Below, piece after piece: positions 1 to 12,800 of a stretch of DNA of 64,000 nt. A model generated the notes under the pieces. It saw nothing but the letters and a program-made list of their open reading frames with translations. It had not been told where the DNA came from and ran no database searches. Made by a program: the position numbers and the translations under genes. Positions within the stretch are counted from its first letter, which is position 1; every line of letters starts with the position of its first letter. This stretch comes from Daucus carota subsp. sativus. Lineage: Eukaryota > Streptophyta > Magnoliopsida > Apiales > Apiaceae. The stretch lies in the NCBI RefSeq assembly GCF_001625215.2, contig NC_030385.2, positions 45,409,598 through 45,473,597 of the forward strand. The letters are read 5' to 3'.

Positions 1-183
1 AAACGAATCAGATGTTCGGATTAACAGCTGATCATGTGGCGTCGAGCCCTTTATCTTAACCGCGATTTCTCTTCCATGAGTAAATTCAAACACCTCATTA
101 GTATAAAACATCAGTAGAAGTCCACAAGTCATGGCTGCCACAGAGTGGAGTACACAGACTAGGTGAAAAGTATATGATCCCAT
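1..183 (-). CDS. Small conserved plant membrane protein, N-terminal part (window edge)
   Basis: Reading the minus strand from the ATG at 183-181 gives 61 codons that stay open to the window edge, so only the N terminus is present. It starts MGSYTFHLVCVLHSVAAMTC, a hydrophobic segment that could be a signal anchor or first membrane helix. Around residues 46-61 it has the pattern GSTPHDQLLIRTSDSF. From memory of the family, this pattern is typical of a small conserved plant membrane protein (about 140 residues, several membrane helices) of unknown function. The leader appears to be spliced. A TTTTTTTACAG acceptor lies at about 211-201, just upstream of the ATG, and an upstream exon seems to end near 568 at AAG|GCAAGC, which would be a GC-AG intron. 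No function is claimed. Confidence 0.75.
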   Translation of the reverse strand, partial: MGSYTFHLVCVLHSVAAMTCGLLLMFYTNEVFEFTHGREIAVKIKGSTPHDQLLIRTSDSF

Positions 184-806
184 TTTCCAACACACTAAAC
201 CTGTAAAAAAACACAATCACAATCCAACTCTGTAAAGAAGCCTAATTGTTAAGTTTCAAGAATATATAAGCCCTCGATAGGGTGTTCCCGGTGCTCCCGG
301 CTATAGACAGACAAGACTTGCGTCTGGCACCCTTAGTTTCACAATCTTATATATAAAAATTCAAAGAACATGTGGCATATTATATGAATTAGGAATCCAA
401 AATCGATTTTGACCAAGGCCTCGTAAATTTCACGAGCATATCACATATAAGCATAATACATGTAAGTTCAACTGAGTTTTCTGATGAACCAAACTGAACT
501 GACTGATCAAACAATAAAACCCAAGAATCTGCATGGAATGAAGAAAATGAAAGAAGGGTTTGCTTGCCTTGTGGTGCTTTGAAATTGTCACCTTGCTTGA
601 TCTCCTTCTTAGTTTTTACAGCCTGGGTTTCTGTATTTACAGGCTAGTGTTGTTAGAAAACTCTGTTTTACCAACTTTAAATTACTTTGTGATGAGGATT
701 CTGGAAAGTCCATGATGTTTTTAGTTATGCTCCTATTTTTATTTACTTTGATTGCAAAGTGTCAACTGTGTAATAAAATATTAAGAAATACTGTTCTGTA
801 CTTTAA
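184..806 (-). promoter_or_regulatory. Leader and proximal upstream region of the edge gene
   Basis: This stretch lies upstream of the minus-strand ATG at 183. It contains a short leader exon (184-200), a probable leader intron (about 201-567) and a probable first leader exon ending near 568. No defined TATA box or transcription start can be placed with confidence. No other gene is visible. The exon limits are inferred from splice-like sequences only. Confidence 0.4.
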
Positions 807-1376
807 GGGGCTGTTTGGTTGGAGATAATTAACAAAGGGAAAGGGAAACAATCAGTCTCATTCCCTTTGTTATCGTTTGTTTTATATAAATCGTCATTCC
901 CTTTCCCTTCTTTTAGTTTTAGGTTTACCCCAGATTCCTCATAATCCATTACCCACCCTCCCCTAGGTATTTCTTTTCCCTTTCCTGATCCTTATTCTAT
1001 TTTTGTTTATAATTAATTTCAGATGTCATTAACATTAAAAGTAATATGTAAAATATTTTTGGTAATCAAAAATAAATTTTAATTTAATTTTTATATATCA
1101 AAAATTATTTTAATATAAAATTAATAATATTTTTAAATAATAAAATGTATAAAATTATGAAATATAAATGAACTATATTATTATAAACATAAATATATTT
1201 AAATCTTTTGATATTAAAATATTTGAAAATCAAATATACAGATAATCATATAATTTTTCATTCCGTTTCCGGATTAAAACCAAACAGTTAATACAATTCA
1301 GCATCATTCCTTTCCTTTCTTTTCATTTCTCTTTCTGGATTCCATTCCGTTTCCCCGAGTCGAACCAAACGGCCCC
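807..1376. mobile_element. Tourist/PIF-Harbinger-type MITE with TAA target duplication
   Basis: The element is 570 bp and non-coding. Its ends are GGGGCTGTTTGGTT (807-820) and AACCAAACGGCCCC (1363-1376), which are inverted repeats with one mismatch. It is flanked by TAA on both sides (804-806 and 1377-1379). A 3 bp TAA duplication with such ends is typical of PIF-Harbinger/Tourist miniature elements. Sub-terminal pyrimidine/purine blocks (CATTCCCTTT and CATTCCGTTTCC types) are also arranged roughly symmetrically. The core is AT-rich. It sits about 600 bp upstream of the edge gene's ATG. Confidence 0.8.
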
Positions 1377-2073
1377 TAAAGTTAAAACCAGACATAGAAA
1401 ACTCAGAAATTACTCTCACTCTCTAAGTCTTAATTATACGGGACATTTAATATTTATTCCGAAAAATATATTTGCGAAATATCATTTTCGTATATGTGAA
1501 TTGGGGCAATAAAATGATATATACAGTTGTATGATGCACGTGTCACTTGCATTGCGTAATAAAAGTCGAACCCTTCTAATAGTAAATGATATCACTTGTT
1601 CATTTTATAGCAGTGTATTTTTTGTTGTAGATTAGATAAAGATATAAAATACACCGTAATGACATAGATAGCCCCCGTAGATGTGATAAATTAATTTCAC
1701 AAAAATAAGCTTCGACTGCAAATAATTATTCAAAAGTTTAAAACTGAGAGCTGGCATGTTTCAGTCTATCAAAGTGATATCTCGTAAGCATGCGCTGATA
1801 TATTTCCAGTAAACAGTGTTCAGGGTTGAGGGCAAAAAATGTATGGTATGACGTATCAAAATCTTTTAATTTATAGTATTTACAACAAAAAATGAATAAT
1901 TATCGACAAGTTGTGAACAAAGATTGAATCCAGCTATTCTCTTCGGATAATTCTAAGTGAGTATGCCACATCAATCCTAATTTTTGGTGGAATGACTTGG
2001 CTGAGAGGGAGAGGGGACCAAAACTATTTTGCACATTGTGTACAAATAAATATTAAAAAGAAGGGGGATCAAA

Positions 2074-5000
2074 TTATATTGAAGTTTTGTCTTTGATACC
2101 AGATACAACTTTACGATGCCGCCTTAGACCAGATCTTTTATCTCTTCCACGTCTAATAGGATTCTTCTTCACTGGATTCCTGACAGTCCTATTACCATGA
2201 ACCTCAACTGGTGAAGGGTAATGTACAATGCTAGTCCTCGCATTCCTTTTTTCACGAACCACCACTGGTGGAGGGTAACGTACAATACTTGCTGGTGGAG
2301 GCATGAGCTCCAGTAGGTCTCGGTGGTATGCCTGTATAATATATACATATATTACAGTTGCCCAAAAGAATTGCATAATGGTGAATGTCAACTATCAATC
2401 AAGGACATGGATAATGTAGTAGAAAAAATTCCTTCAAGATCAGAATTTCATGGATGGCCACGCAAGATAAATGATTAAATCACGAAATGTCATACATATA
2501 TCCGCACATGCTTTTTCAGCCAAAATATATTCATTGTGCCACATTTAATATAAGTTTCTATGTGCCTTCTCAGAGCACAAAGATTTACACTGCGCTTGAA
2601 TAGAATATTCCTGGAAGGTCAGGTAGAACCTTAAAAGGAAGAACAGAAATGCAACATATAGGGCATACATATGCTTTTCAACTATACAAAAACAACTGAA
2701 ACAACACAGTTGACACCTTTTTCATGTTTTAACTCTGCTCAGCTTAATGCCAAAATCACTTGGCAGGTGTGAAGGAAAACAGTAATAACATGTGAAAGTT
2801 GAGGCATATCATAGATGTTTTCATCAATTCAGATTATTACCTGTATCACGAAATTTCGCCTCTCACAATCCAGAAACATACTCATGCCCCAGTTAACTTT
2901 AGCAAATATCTTGTCCCTCACAGTGGAAAAGCTTAACTGATCCCTGGAAGTAAACCGATCGACTTCGTTGAACCATAGACAAGAAAAAAGATTTGTAACT
3001 GGAATGTGCTCTCTTATAATGACGCACCCTTCAGGAACATCTGCAAAAATTTACTTATATACTTATTGATGCTAACTTTGAATAGATTTTATTGCCACAA
3101 AAGATCTTTAAAACATGAACCTACCACTTGTGAGAGGAAGCTTAGCATCAGAATATGGTGTAAGGCCTTCTTGTTTATAAAAGTCAATCTGGTAATCAAT
3201 GGAGGCATTGTCATATTTCCCAGCAGCTTTATTAGCTTCAGCTTCTTCAAACACATCAAACCGAGAATAGTGTCTTGAAATAGCAAACGAAGCATTTTGC
3301 CGCCACAAAAACCTGATTGGATACAAGCACAAGCATCAGCACATCCGATGCCTAATCGACATCAACTTTCACCGACTACAAACTTAATGTAGTCAAAGGT
3401 AAAAAGTCACATCAATGGGAATAACTGGAAATAAAGAAATTCTGCTGATGATAGTCAGATAAGCGATATAACCTACTTGTCAGCGGGATTGTAGTTTATA
3501 CTAATTCTAAATATGGCCTGAGTGTTGAAACATGTACTCTTATACTAGCATACACCATTTCAGTATTGGTACTTATTATGACACTGGTTTACCAAAAAAA
3601 TAAATTTGAACACTAGAAGTTAATAAGATGTACCTTTCAAGAATTTGATATGGATCAGCAACAAGCTGAAGCTTTCCATCAATCCATAAAGAATATTGTA
3701 CATTAGGAAAAAGCCGGTGTAATAGAAGCTTTGGGACCTGTAATAAACACAATATAATTTAGTAAAGACTTGTAAGCTTACGTAGATGATTCTCAGGAAT
3801 AATATAATGGCGCAAACACACTTGATATACTCCCTGGTCCTTCTAATCTGCAAAAACAGTAAATAGATAACAAATATCCAGTGTCTAATATAAAGTCCTC
3901 CATACTCGTCCTAAAAAAAACACTAACGAGGGCTATTTGCAGCTTGACAAGTATTCAAATCTCTGCACATAGATTCTTAAGTTCTTCTAGGGGTTCCTTT
4001 AGTAGTTTCCTTACGATTGTACTATTCATATATGTTTCTATGTTGCTAAACAAATTCTATAACAAATTAAAGCAGTTGTCCTAAAATTGCAGGTAGAGCA
4101 CGTTAAGTGCCATTTTTTTTTTTTAGCACCTTTTACTTTATCATGATATAGTAAAAGATGTTCCTGGGGATGAAGAGAGAAATAGACTCACTGAAGCAAA
4201 CATTCATATAATCTACTTTTAAAATAACCAATAATCTATTTTCCGAATAAACTGATAAGATTGTATTCTTTTTCTTATCAGTTAACATTATAGTTCTCTG
4301 GCAGAAACAAACTTCGTAATACTAGAATCAAAGTATGAATCAAACAAAGCAATATGGAAATAAATTGAGGTTCAAACAAAAACAAAAGCTCCTGGCTGAT
4401 CTGTGTTGGAATGGAAGATAGACAAGAACATAAAAATACTGAGGAACATAAAATAAGACAGGCTTGGAGACCGCTACAGAGACTTAAAAGCAAAAAAAGT
4501 AACAGAAGCAGTCATACACAACCATAACCATAAAATCACATGCCATGACTGAGAAATTATACATAACCATAACCATAAATCAAAACATGCCATGGCTGAG
4601 AGCCATACAAAAATCATAAACAGTTCACAACCAGAAACTGAAGTACAAATCACATTCATGAAAAGCGGAGGCAACTATTGAGGAGTATGTACAAGAATAT
4701 AGTCGAAAGTGCAAAAAGAAAATGATATTCCAAGAGCAGGAGAAGGCAAAAAAGGCTACTACTCAAGAATATAAAGCTGATGATTTTTTGTTTTAATGGC
4801 TGATAAAATATAAAATCAAGGAGGAGTTGTAAACTATGCTTTGATATTTAATTTGAGATTTATTTTAATAATTGTTAATGTTGACCAAATCATTAGGAAT
4901 TAGTTTAAGATTAGTTTTTGAATATTTTAGAATTGTAGTTGTAGTTTTCTTAGGAGATAAGATGTTTCATGACTTGTATAAAGCCCACCCACTTGCTTAT

Positions 5001-7521
5001 AATAAAAATACCGGCTTACATTATATTTTTCTTCTCCATTATGCTTATATGCACTTAAAAATAGACCTACAAATATATCCTACACAAATTATATATGAAA
5101 CTTCCATTTTGTCCGTTTCTCCAACTCTTCCATTTCAGAGGTCATACTCGTGCTTAGACATTCGGGCATGACGCTTAATTTCATTATTTCATATTCTCAC
5201 GTCTTACACTTTCCTTTCTCATCCAAGTATATTATAGAATTCTGAGTCGTAACCATACAATGGTAGTACTCCAGGAATGTAATATTCTCATACTAAGTAG
5301 AAAGAATCACTCCCTTCTGCATAAGAACAAACTGGGTAGAAACAACTAAGAGAAAATTGAAACACAGAAATAAACTGACCTTCCCATTTCGTCTTGCATC
5401 AGTATATGGAATGTTACGGACAACAATAATCCTCCATATTCCAACCCTCTTTCTGCTGCCTAGGACACTTGAATTCTTTAGAAATGCTTCCGTCTCTTCA
5501 TCAATAAACATATAAAAAGGAATATTTTCTTTTGCGGTTTTACTGATGTCCTTGGGCTGTTGAATGATGTCATAATTTCCTGAAATGAAAGCAACTTGTA
5601 ACAAATAATGAAGCAAGAAATGAAGGAAGATCAACCGTACAAAAGCCTCTAAATAAATCAAAAGTTACAATGTAGGAACATCTTATAATGATTGCCAATC
5701 ATGAAAGTAAAAGTTTGAAAACAAAGCAAGCATTGGACCCAACATTACCAAATATGGCTGATGCTACGATGACCTTGTGAAACTTCTCTAGCTCGCTGAG
5801 ATCAGCTACATCAATATCAAATCCAGTTTGGTGACCAGGTTTACATCCTTTAACAAATCTATGAGGTGCAGCAAAGCAAACAAAGCATTAACAACATGGA
5901 AAACCATTAAAGGAATGTTATAATGGAAACAAATTTCATATAATAAGGGACATACCCACAGTGCACAGTCATCGACTCTCTAACAGAAAAAGAATCATTC
6001 CTCTGCTTTAGAGAAGGATATCCACCAAAATCCGAGCCTCCATGTGGTTCACTTTTGACAGGACGATCCTCATGAAAGTAGCTTAAATGATGCACGGGCG
6101 AAGCGGACAGGGAGCTTGGCATACTAGCAATAGCCTGCTCCACAGGAAGATAACACACTGGACATGCTGAGGAACATTAACAAGAAAGATATTAAGATCA
6201 TAAAGAGCTTCCTATAATACTTCGGCCAGAAGTGTTTCTCTATCTAGAATCAACGGCTTGAACATACACACAAACACACACGCATACTCACTTCTTCAGA
6301 GTTTAAGAATTCACTACACAATGTATGATTTATTTTGTTATCTTACGTCGTGGTCCAATGCGTCTTCTCTTGCCGGGAGGAGGGGGAGGAGGGAACGTAA
6401 AATGTTCACATGGATTGTTTTGAACAGCTACAGATCCTAAAACAGGTGTAGCAATTGAAGATTGAAGAGTGAGAGGATTAGGAGGTGGAAAACCAGTAGT
6501 TTCGTCACATACTGTCAGAATGTTCATTTTGGAAAGATTCTCTGTCAGGCTGCTTCCTTTATTTTCAAAATCTGCTGTAAGATTGAACGCAAAGTATTCC
6601 GTGCTATTGCTCACCAATGCATCTTCAATAAAACGATATAACAAGGTCAGATTAAATAAGAACTTAAATACTAACAAGAGAACAAAAATAAAAATTTCAC
6701 ATTTCACAATAAATTAAATTGTATAAAAAGCCTGAGCATTCAACATATACAAATACTTTAATTATATATCTTGCGACGCAATATACCGCACTCAAAAAAA
6801 ACAAAATCGTGGTGTCAGAAAATAAAATAAATATTTCGCAATATGGTAACTAAGGGCCCGTTAGGTGAAAAGTTATAAAGACTGTTTAACTTACTAACTC
6901 AAGATAGTCAAGACTCAACGCACCAAAAATATAATTACCTAGTATCTTAAAAGTAAACCTATCCCTCCCTCCGTTTCGACCTTCTTCAATAACATTTTCC
7001 CATAACAAAAGATTTATAGTTTGTGATTCTGCTCAGAATCTTCAAATGGAGATTTATAGTTTCTGTGAGCTTCAACACAAAACCTCAATAGAAAAAGTTA
7101 AACTAAGAAAAGATGTCTAATTGGAGTCTATATATTCCACAAGACCACACAGTTATTAAATTAGCACGTTATCCAGAAACAAATTAGATAATGGCAGACA
7201 CATAGCAATCCATAAAAAACCGGACATGGAGATTCAAAAGAGAAAGCAACTATAATACAAACCTTTATTTACTTTAAAGAATCCTGTCATACAGAACGCG
7301 AAAGCCGTGATAAGCAAAATCACCATAACAACATTCCTTCGAACCAACTGTCTCAATATATACGAAAAAAGCCTTTCTTTCTCTCGTGAACCAGAAAGCG
7401 ACATCTTTGCAGGTTTCCGCACAACAATAAAATTCTGCCCACGTGCCACACCATTTGTCGTCTGCTGCTGTGGCAACGATCCATAACTTCCAGTTCGTAA
7501 ACCTAATGGCCCTCCAGTCAT
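2074..7521 (-). CDS. MUCI70: MUCI70-like DUF616 putative glycosyltransferase
   Basis: Nine coding exons on the minus strand, all with GT-AG borders and consistent phase: 7521-7263, 6622-6347, 6166-5956, 5858-5749, 5579-5380, 3737-3634, 3312-3125, 3040-2841, 2331-2074. They total 1806 nt, or 601 residues. The N terminus MTGGPLGLRTGSYGSL is followed by a basic stretch and one membrane helix at about 63-82, a type II Golgi topology. Next come a proline run before a basic patch (HFTFPPPPPPGKRRRIGPR), a PCPVCYLP motif and the DUF616 domain. That domain includes GFVKGCKPGHQTGFDID, IFGNYDIIQQP, YSLWIDGKLQLVADPY, SRHYSRFDVFEEAEA and WGMSMFLDCERRNFVIQAYHRDL-type blocks. The tail is strongly basic. MUCI70 of Arabidopsis is needed for rhamnogalacturonan-I in seed mucilage and is called a probable hexosyltransferase. 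DUF616 also includes TOD1, described as a ceramidase. Family assignment is firm, substrate is not known. Confidence 0.92.
3738..5379 (-). other. Large intron of the MUCI70-like gene
   Basis: This 1.64 kb intron between coding exons 5 and 6 holds no recognisable gene. It contains a T-run near 4114-4124 and a roughly 40 bp direct duplication (4514-4553 and 4560-4600, both with ACCATAACCATAAA followed by CATGCCATG-CTGAGA). The short open frames here are in AT-rich sequence and match nothing I know. Confidence 0.6.
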
Positions 7522-8131
7522 TATACTTCAAATCCTCCAATCCTCCTCTTTCCCTTCATTAACAACCACCAAATCTCGTCCCTACACAAACTCACAAAAC
7601 AATCACGTGATTCAACAAACCACCTCCAACATCAAATCAGCACTCGAAATCCTAATACTCCATCAAATTCCACCTCAAAAATACATCAACACAAACGCAC
7701 CGTCAAAACAGTATACACACAAATTAACAACCAATGCACTTTCCGCGCCGTGCAAAACACTAATCTAACTCATAACAGATAACACCGCCAGATCAATCAC
7801 TTAAACACAAACTAAATCCCACAACTCAACGCCTTTCTCGATAAATCCCTGATCTTTTCTCTCGAACACTATCGAAAACTAAACCAACACTTCAATCACT
7901 ACTATCCAATTCAACATCAGCAACCACCAATCAAACACCTCAACTCACATCACTTCACTAAAACAACCAATAATCACTTCAATTAAGAACAAATCACACT
8001 TCAACACAGCTTAAAACACGCAATTAACACCAAATTGATCAGATTCAAACGCGATTTCGCTCGGATCAAATCTAGAAATCGTCAAACTCGAAGTCAAATT
8101 GAGAAATGAATGTTGAGAACAGCAAGCGTAC

Positions 8132-8260
8132 CTGTAGTCAGTGTAATTGCTTGTGATTCACAGTGAAAATATATGAATAAAATTGAGATTTTAGGGTTTG
8201 ATTTGATGCAGTTCAGAGATGTTTGTTATCGTCTCAGGCTCCCAGCGTTACTACTTCTGA
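8132..8260 (-). promoter_or_regulatory. 5' leader exon and start region of the MUCI70-like gene
   Basis: On the minus strand the sequence TGACTACAG|GTACGC at 8132/8131 is a good splice donor. It suggests a non-coding first exon of about 120 nt (8132 to about 8250) joined to the exon carrying the ATG at 7521, across a leader intron of about 590 nt. The transcription start is estimated, not observed. Confidence 0.5.
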
Positions 8261-8439
8261 ATCTCATGTTTTTTGTTTCATTTAAATTTCATTATTTTTT
8301 AACTTTTCACTCTTTTGTCAGAAAATTAAGTTTTTTTTTTTAGTTTCTTCAATAAAAAAAGAGGATTTTTTAGTTTGTATTATTCCATGATTTTCATTAT
8401 TCAACATTCCAACTCATATCAATTACAAAAATATTATTA

Positions 8440-8610
8440 CACTCCTTTTGTCCTATTCAATTCTTATCATTGGAAATAGAGTACTCGACACGCATTTTAA
8501 CATAAGTTTATATTTGTCATGATTCTTGAGATGTGTATTGGGCAGTCTCGTCCAAACGATAAGAATCGGTGGAGACGGAGAGAGAATCGGAAGGGACGGA
8601 GGGAAGGAGT
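8440..8610. mobile_element. Degenerate Stowaway-like MITE
   Basis: The left end reads ACTCCTTTTGTCC and the right end reads GGGACGGAGGGAAGGAGT, an imperfect inverted pair of the CTCCCTCCGTCCC type seen in Stowaway (Tc1/Mariner) miniature elements. TA dinucleotides lie next to both ends. The interior shows partial pairing (TTCTTATCATTGG on the left, CCAAACGATAAGAATC on the right). An open frame across it on the minus strand is judged to be chance. Confidence 0.55.
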
Positions 8611-8940
8611 ATTTATTAATGGCTTCCATTCCCGTAAAAAGTATGGGTTCTTTTAATATATTATTCTCTTTTTTTATGAGCAATTTAATATATTATTCTT
8701 AATTTAATTTTATTATTTTAATATATTATAAATTTAAATTCCAAAAAATATACTATAAATTTATTAAAAGCATCCAATTTTATCATCAATTTTATAGTGA
8801 ATGAGTTTAGTAAATATTTAAAATCAGTTAAATGATTCACCTTTTTTCTGACTCATCATAATTTAATTATATATTTTCGATTTTTCGTAGTCAAACTTTT
8901 CGTAGTTGTAACTTAATATTATAAAACTCTCTCCCATTGT

Positions 8941-9240
8941 TCCCACTTTTGGTATTGGGCCAGTCTAATAGTAGCCCATAGTCAAATTTCAACTTAACTT
9001 TAAAGTGTCACATATGGGCCATCATCCCCACTTTTTAGTTTTGGGCCAGTCTAATAATAGCCCGTAATCAATTCTCATCGTAACAAGTGTTACATATGGG
9101 CTAGACACTAAAATGTCTGCTCAGATTGGGCCACGAACTCGTGAAGTATAATAAAATGGTTATATTAATAAGAATGGGCTTTAGAGAAATCTTTCTTCAT
9201 ATTCTGTGATGAAGTTATCAAATATGTAAATAACTGGGCC
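8941..9240. repeat. Tandem duplication rich in TGGGCC/TGGGCT motifs
   Basis: Two direct copies about 88 bp apart share TTGGGCCAGTCTAATA-TAGCCC (around 8956 and 9044). Counting both strands, I see about nine TGGGCC or TGGGCT (site II/TCP-type) motifs from 8956 to 9240. Such motifs drive expression of growth and translation genes when near a start site. These lie about 700-980 bp upstream of the MUCI70-like leader, so a role is possible but unproven. No gene is seen here. Confidence 0.5.
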
Positions 9241-9429
9241 GGCTAATCAAGATTTAAGTTTCAATCTACAATTTAATTAATTTTTATAATATTCATCCAT
9301 GCTTTGTTTTAAAAATTAGTAATCTACTTATATATATTATAGCAGAACAGGTACTTGTCAAACCTCCCTCCTGAGCAAATAAATTACCTACTTCCGAACC
9401 TAAGCCTAACTCCGAACCTAACTTTCACT

Positions 9430-9530
9430 CATATATAAAAAAAATGTTTTTCCAAAGAATTGAACCCATAACCTCATCAATACATACAAACCATCCATAC
9501 CATTTAGACTAGACAAACACTTAGCCTTTT
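9430..9530 (-). mobile_element. Possible SINE remnant (tRNA-like boxes)
   Basis: Read on the minus strand, the segment has a box-A-like stretch (GTCTAAATGGTATGGATGG) followed about 25 nt later by GAGGTTATGGGTTCAATTC, which resembles a pol III B box (GGTTCAANTC type). It then runs into an A/T-rich tail. No target duplication was found, so this is a weak call for an old tRNA-derived SINE. Confidence 0.35.
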
Positions 9531-10359
9531 AGTGAAACGCATTAACTAGGTAAGTTAATACTAGCATTTAGTTTTTAGTGAAACACATTAACTAGGTCCG
9601 TTAATACTATGTTATTTATATTATCTACGATATAATATTTATTTGAGGTCAAATTATTGTTTCAATCAAGACTCATATATTCTTTGCATGATAAATTAAT
9701 ATTTATTAATTAATTAATTGCGTCAATAAACTTAGAATTGAAAAAAAAATCTGAGTGTTCGGGCTCAAACCATGAGCTAGATTTCTAAAAACAAATATAA
9801 TTCATATTCGAATAAAAAATGAATGATTTCAGATCTCAACTAATAGTTGAAACAAGTACCAAGATTGATATTAAAACACTCATATTTGATCAAATGTATT
9901 TGGAGTAGTTTTAATATTTAAGCATATCCTAAAATGTGCATCAAATTTAGTCGAAAGTGGTCTAAGCCGGATCCAATGTCAACTATTGTAAGAGACGATT
10001 CAAAATTTGCACATTGATTAATTTAAACGATATTGTGACAACTTTTTTTTAAAAAAAATCTAGATTATGCGCTCACAATATCTTAACAAATAATTTTTTT
10101 CATCAAACTATCATATCACACACGTGCTTATACAATTTGTTTCTCATATGCAATTTCTAACAAATAGACTGCTGACTCGGAAAAATATTATTAACAATAT
10201 TACCACAATCTAGATAAAGGTCACTCAGAAAAACTTTATATCAATAAATTGAGGAATGTGCATAAAAACTAGGGGTTAACACAAAAATGATCAAACTGGA
10301 TATTTATATATGGGATTTTATTGATAAATCCAAATCCAATCCAGATTAAAAATTTGTAG

Positions 10360-10612
10360 GGCCGTTCGGGTAAACTTAAAAAAAGTGATTCCTGCTTAAA
10401 GTAAAGAAGTGGACTGGAAGTGAGAAGTAAATTAAGACTTATAAGTGACTAAACTGTTCGGGAAAGAAGTAGAAGTCCTGAAACAAAGGTTAGCATTCAT
10501 AACTTCTTATAAATGCTTCTGCCTTTTTATACAAACGGGTCAAGAAAAATAGAAGACGACTTTTTTGAAAAAGAAGCCGGAAGTAGTTGTAACCAAACAT
10601 GTACTTTGTGCA
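10360..10612. mobile_element. Degenerate hAT-like MITE
   Basis: The left side reads AGGGCCGTTCGGGTAAACTT and the right side ends AGTTGTAACCAAACATGTAC. These are weakly inverted ends of the GGGCCGTTCGG/AACCAAAC kind common in plant hAT miniature elements. The interior has repeated AAGAAGT/ACTTCTT words, which would fold back. No clean 8 bp duplication was found. Confidence 0.35.
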
Positions 10613-11340
10613 CCCGTTTACCCAGATTCAATTCATTTTGATTTTATTAAAAAACTGAATTTATGACGAATAAATTTACTAAAGAGAAATAGTGAAATAT
10701 ATATCATATTATGTTAAATACAAGTAATTAAGTAAGCACATATTAAACTGAAACTTACATCTTTTAAAGAAAAAATTACTGGATTTTCAATAAGTATTGT
10801 GTCATATTAATTATTTTATTATAAAAGATGATTTGTAATGAGATCACAATATTTTGGAGAATGTGAATAAAGTAATCGAAAGAATATTCTTATTTAAATT
10901 ATTTTTTAATTTTAAACTTATGAATTTAAAATTCGATGTGTTACTAATTTTTTTTATAGATATGAGAATAGTGACAAAAATATTAAATTTGGTGTAAAAA
11001 AGTATATCTAAAGGATATAATGTTTGATGATATATGGATTTAAAATACCATAACTTGTGAACAGAGGTCAATTTGGAAGAATTTTATATTGTTAATGAAA
11101 AGTCAACTAGATAATAGTAAAATGTATTTACTAGACTTGCTAAAAGAATAGAGTTGTGAAAAAAAATAAGTTTTTTTATATTAGAGTGCCAATAATCAAT
11201 ACATAATCTACGAAGTTAAATATAATGAGTCAAACTAATTGATTATCGACTTACAAATTAAACTGAAAAATACTAATCAATTTAGAACTGGATAATCCGA
11301 CGTGATCTGATTAAAAAATATCTGGTTAACCTGAACTATA

Positions 11341-12800
11341 ATCAGAATATTTTTTCTGAATATGAAATATTTGGTTTAATCTTTAACAACTGGACCTCAT
11401 ATGCTACTTTGCTCACCCCTAATAAATATGAGTATCAAAATATTTGATAATGTGACTTCGCACAAAAATAAAAAATTACTACACACCTAATGAAGCTGAA
11501 TATTATATGTCTTTGAATTTCAGAAGAATAACTTATATATACTCTCCTTTTATTATTTGAAATACCAAAAATTTATTTGTTTGAGATTTGATTTATAACA
11601 ATTACATGAAAAATTACTAAAAGTCTTAATCATCAAATTCAGAAAAGTAATGATAAAAAATTGAAATTTCATGAGAAGTCAATATTATAACTTACCGATC
11701 AAAGTATTAATCCTCTGATATTTTAAATTAATAATCGAAAATCTAAGACATTGAGTATTGTATAGTTGGTAAGAAAATTAAATGAGTAACCGCATCATGG
11801 TGTCAATTTTGTTTTTTTGGTATTGTTATAAGGTTACCTGTTTAATTGATACTTTTACAACAAAATAAGGTATGAGTCTTTTGTTGTATATTCAAATTTT
11901 TGTTTATACAAAATGTGTGCAACGCATGCTAAAAAAGATGTGTAGATTCTGATGCGATACGGTGAAAACTAATATCTGATTAAACGGAACTAGAACTAGA
12001 ACAAGAATAGTTTTTTTTTTCATAATCCAGAATATTGGATATTGAATATTTGAATTAATCTTTAACAAATGAACATTATATGCTACATTGCTCACCCGTA
12101 AGAAATACGAGTATCAAAATATTTAAAATTTTAAGTTTGCACAAAGCTAAAAAAATAAATACACAACTAATTGAGCTAAATATTTCATGTCTTTGTGAAC
12201 TTCATGGGATGTGACTTATATCTACTCTGTTTTTACTATTTCAGATTCCAGGATATCATTGTTTGAGATCCAATTTATAACAATTACATGAAAAATCATT
12301 AAAAGTCTTGATTATCAAGCTTAGAAAACTAACTATACACAACTAATTGAGCGAAATATTTCATGTATTTGTGAACTTCATGGGGTGTGACTTATATCTG
12401 CTCTGTTTTTGCTATTTCAAATTCCAGGAAATTGTTGTTTGAGATCTAATTTATAACAATTACATGAAAAATCATTAAAAGTCTTGATCATCAAGCTTAG
12501 AAAACTAACTATAAAAATTAAAATTTAACAACAAGCTGATATTATAACAGATTGTATCAAAGTAATAATCTTCTAATAGTTTAAATTAACAATAAAAATC
12601 TAAGACATTAAAGTACTTTACCGTTGATATGAAAATTAAAAGGTTAAACCACATTAAAGGTGTGAATTGTTTTGGGCACAGTTATAAGTTTATTAGTTGA
12701 AATTATACTTTTATAATAAAACAAGGTATTGGTCTTTTTAGTTGTTAAAATTTCTATTTATGCAAAATGTGTGCAACATATGCTAAAAAAGACTGTGTTG
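11341..12800. repeat. Degenerate 679 bp direct duplication with an extra 176 bp internal copy
   Basis: Words such as AATCTTTAACAA, ATATGCTAC-TTGCTCACCC and ACGAGTATCAAAATATTT recur with a spacing of about 679 bp (e.g. 11381 against 12060). Later words recur with about 854 bp spacing (e.g. GTGTGCAAC at 11915 and 12769). The difference of about 175 is explained by a further tandem copy inside the second unit: ACACAACTAATTGAG at 12161 and 12337. The units are AT-rich and non-coding, and well diverged from each other, so the large duplication is old while the 176 bp one is younger. Confidence 0.7.

Noticed and set aside
6853..6900. GGGCCCGTTAGG in the first coding intron of the MUCI70-like gene, resembling a MITE end
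   Set aside because: No matching inverted end or target duplication found within the intron.
8453..8683. Minus-strand open frame of 76 codons
   Set aside because: It falls across Stowaway-like inverted ends, so the frame is most likely a by-product of the element.
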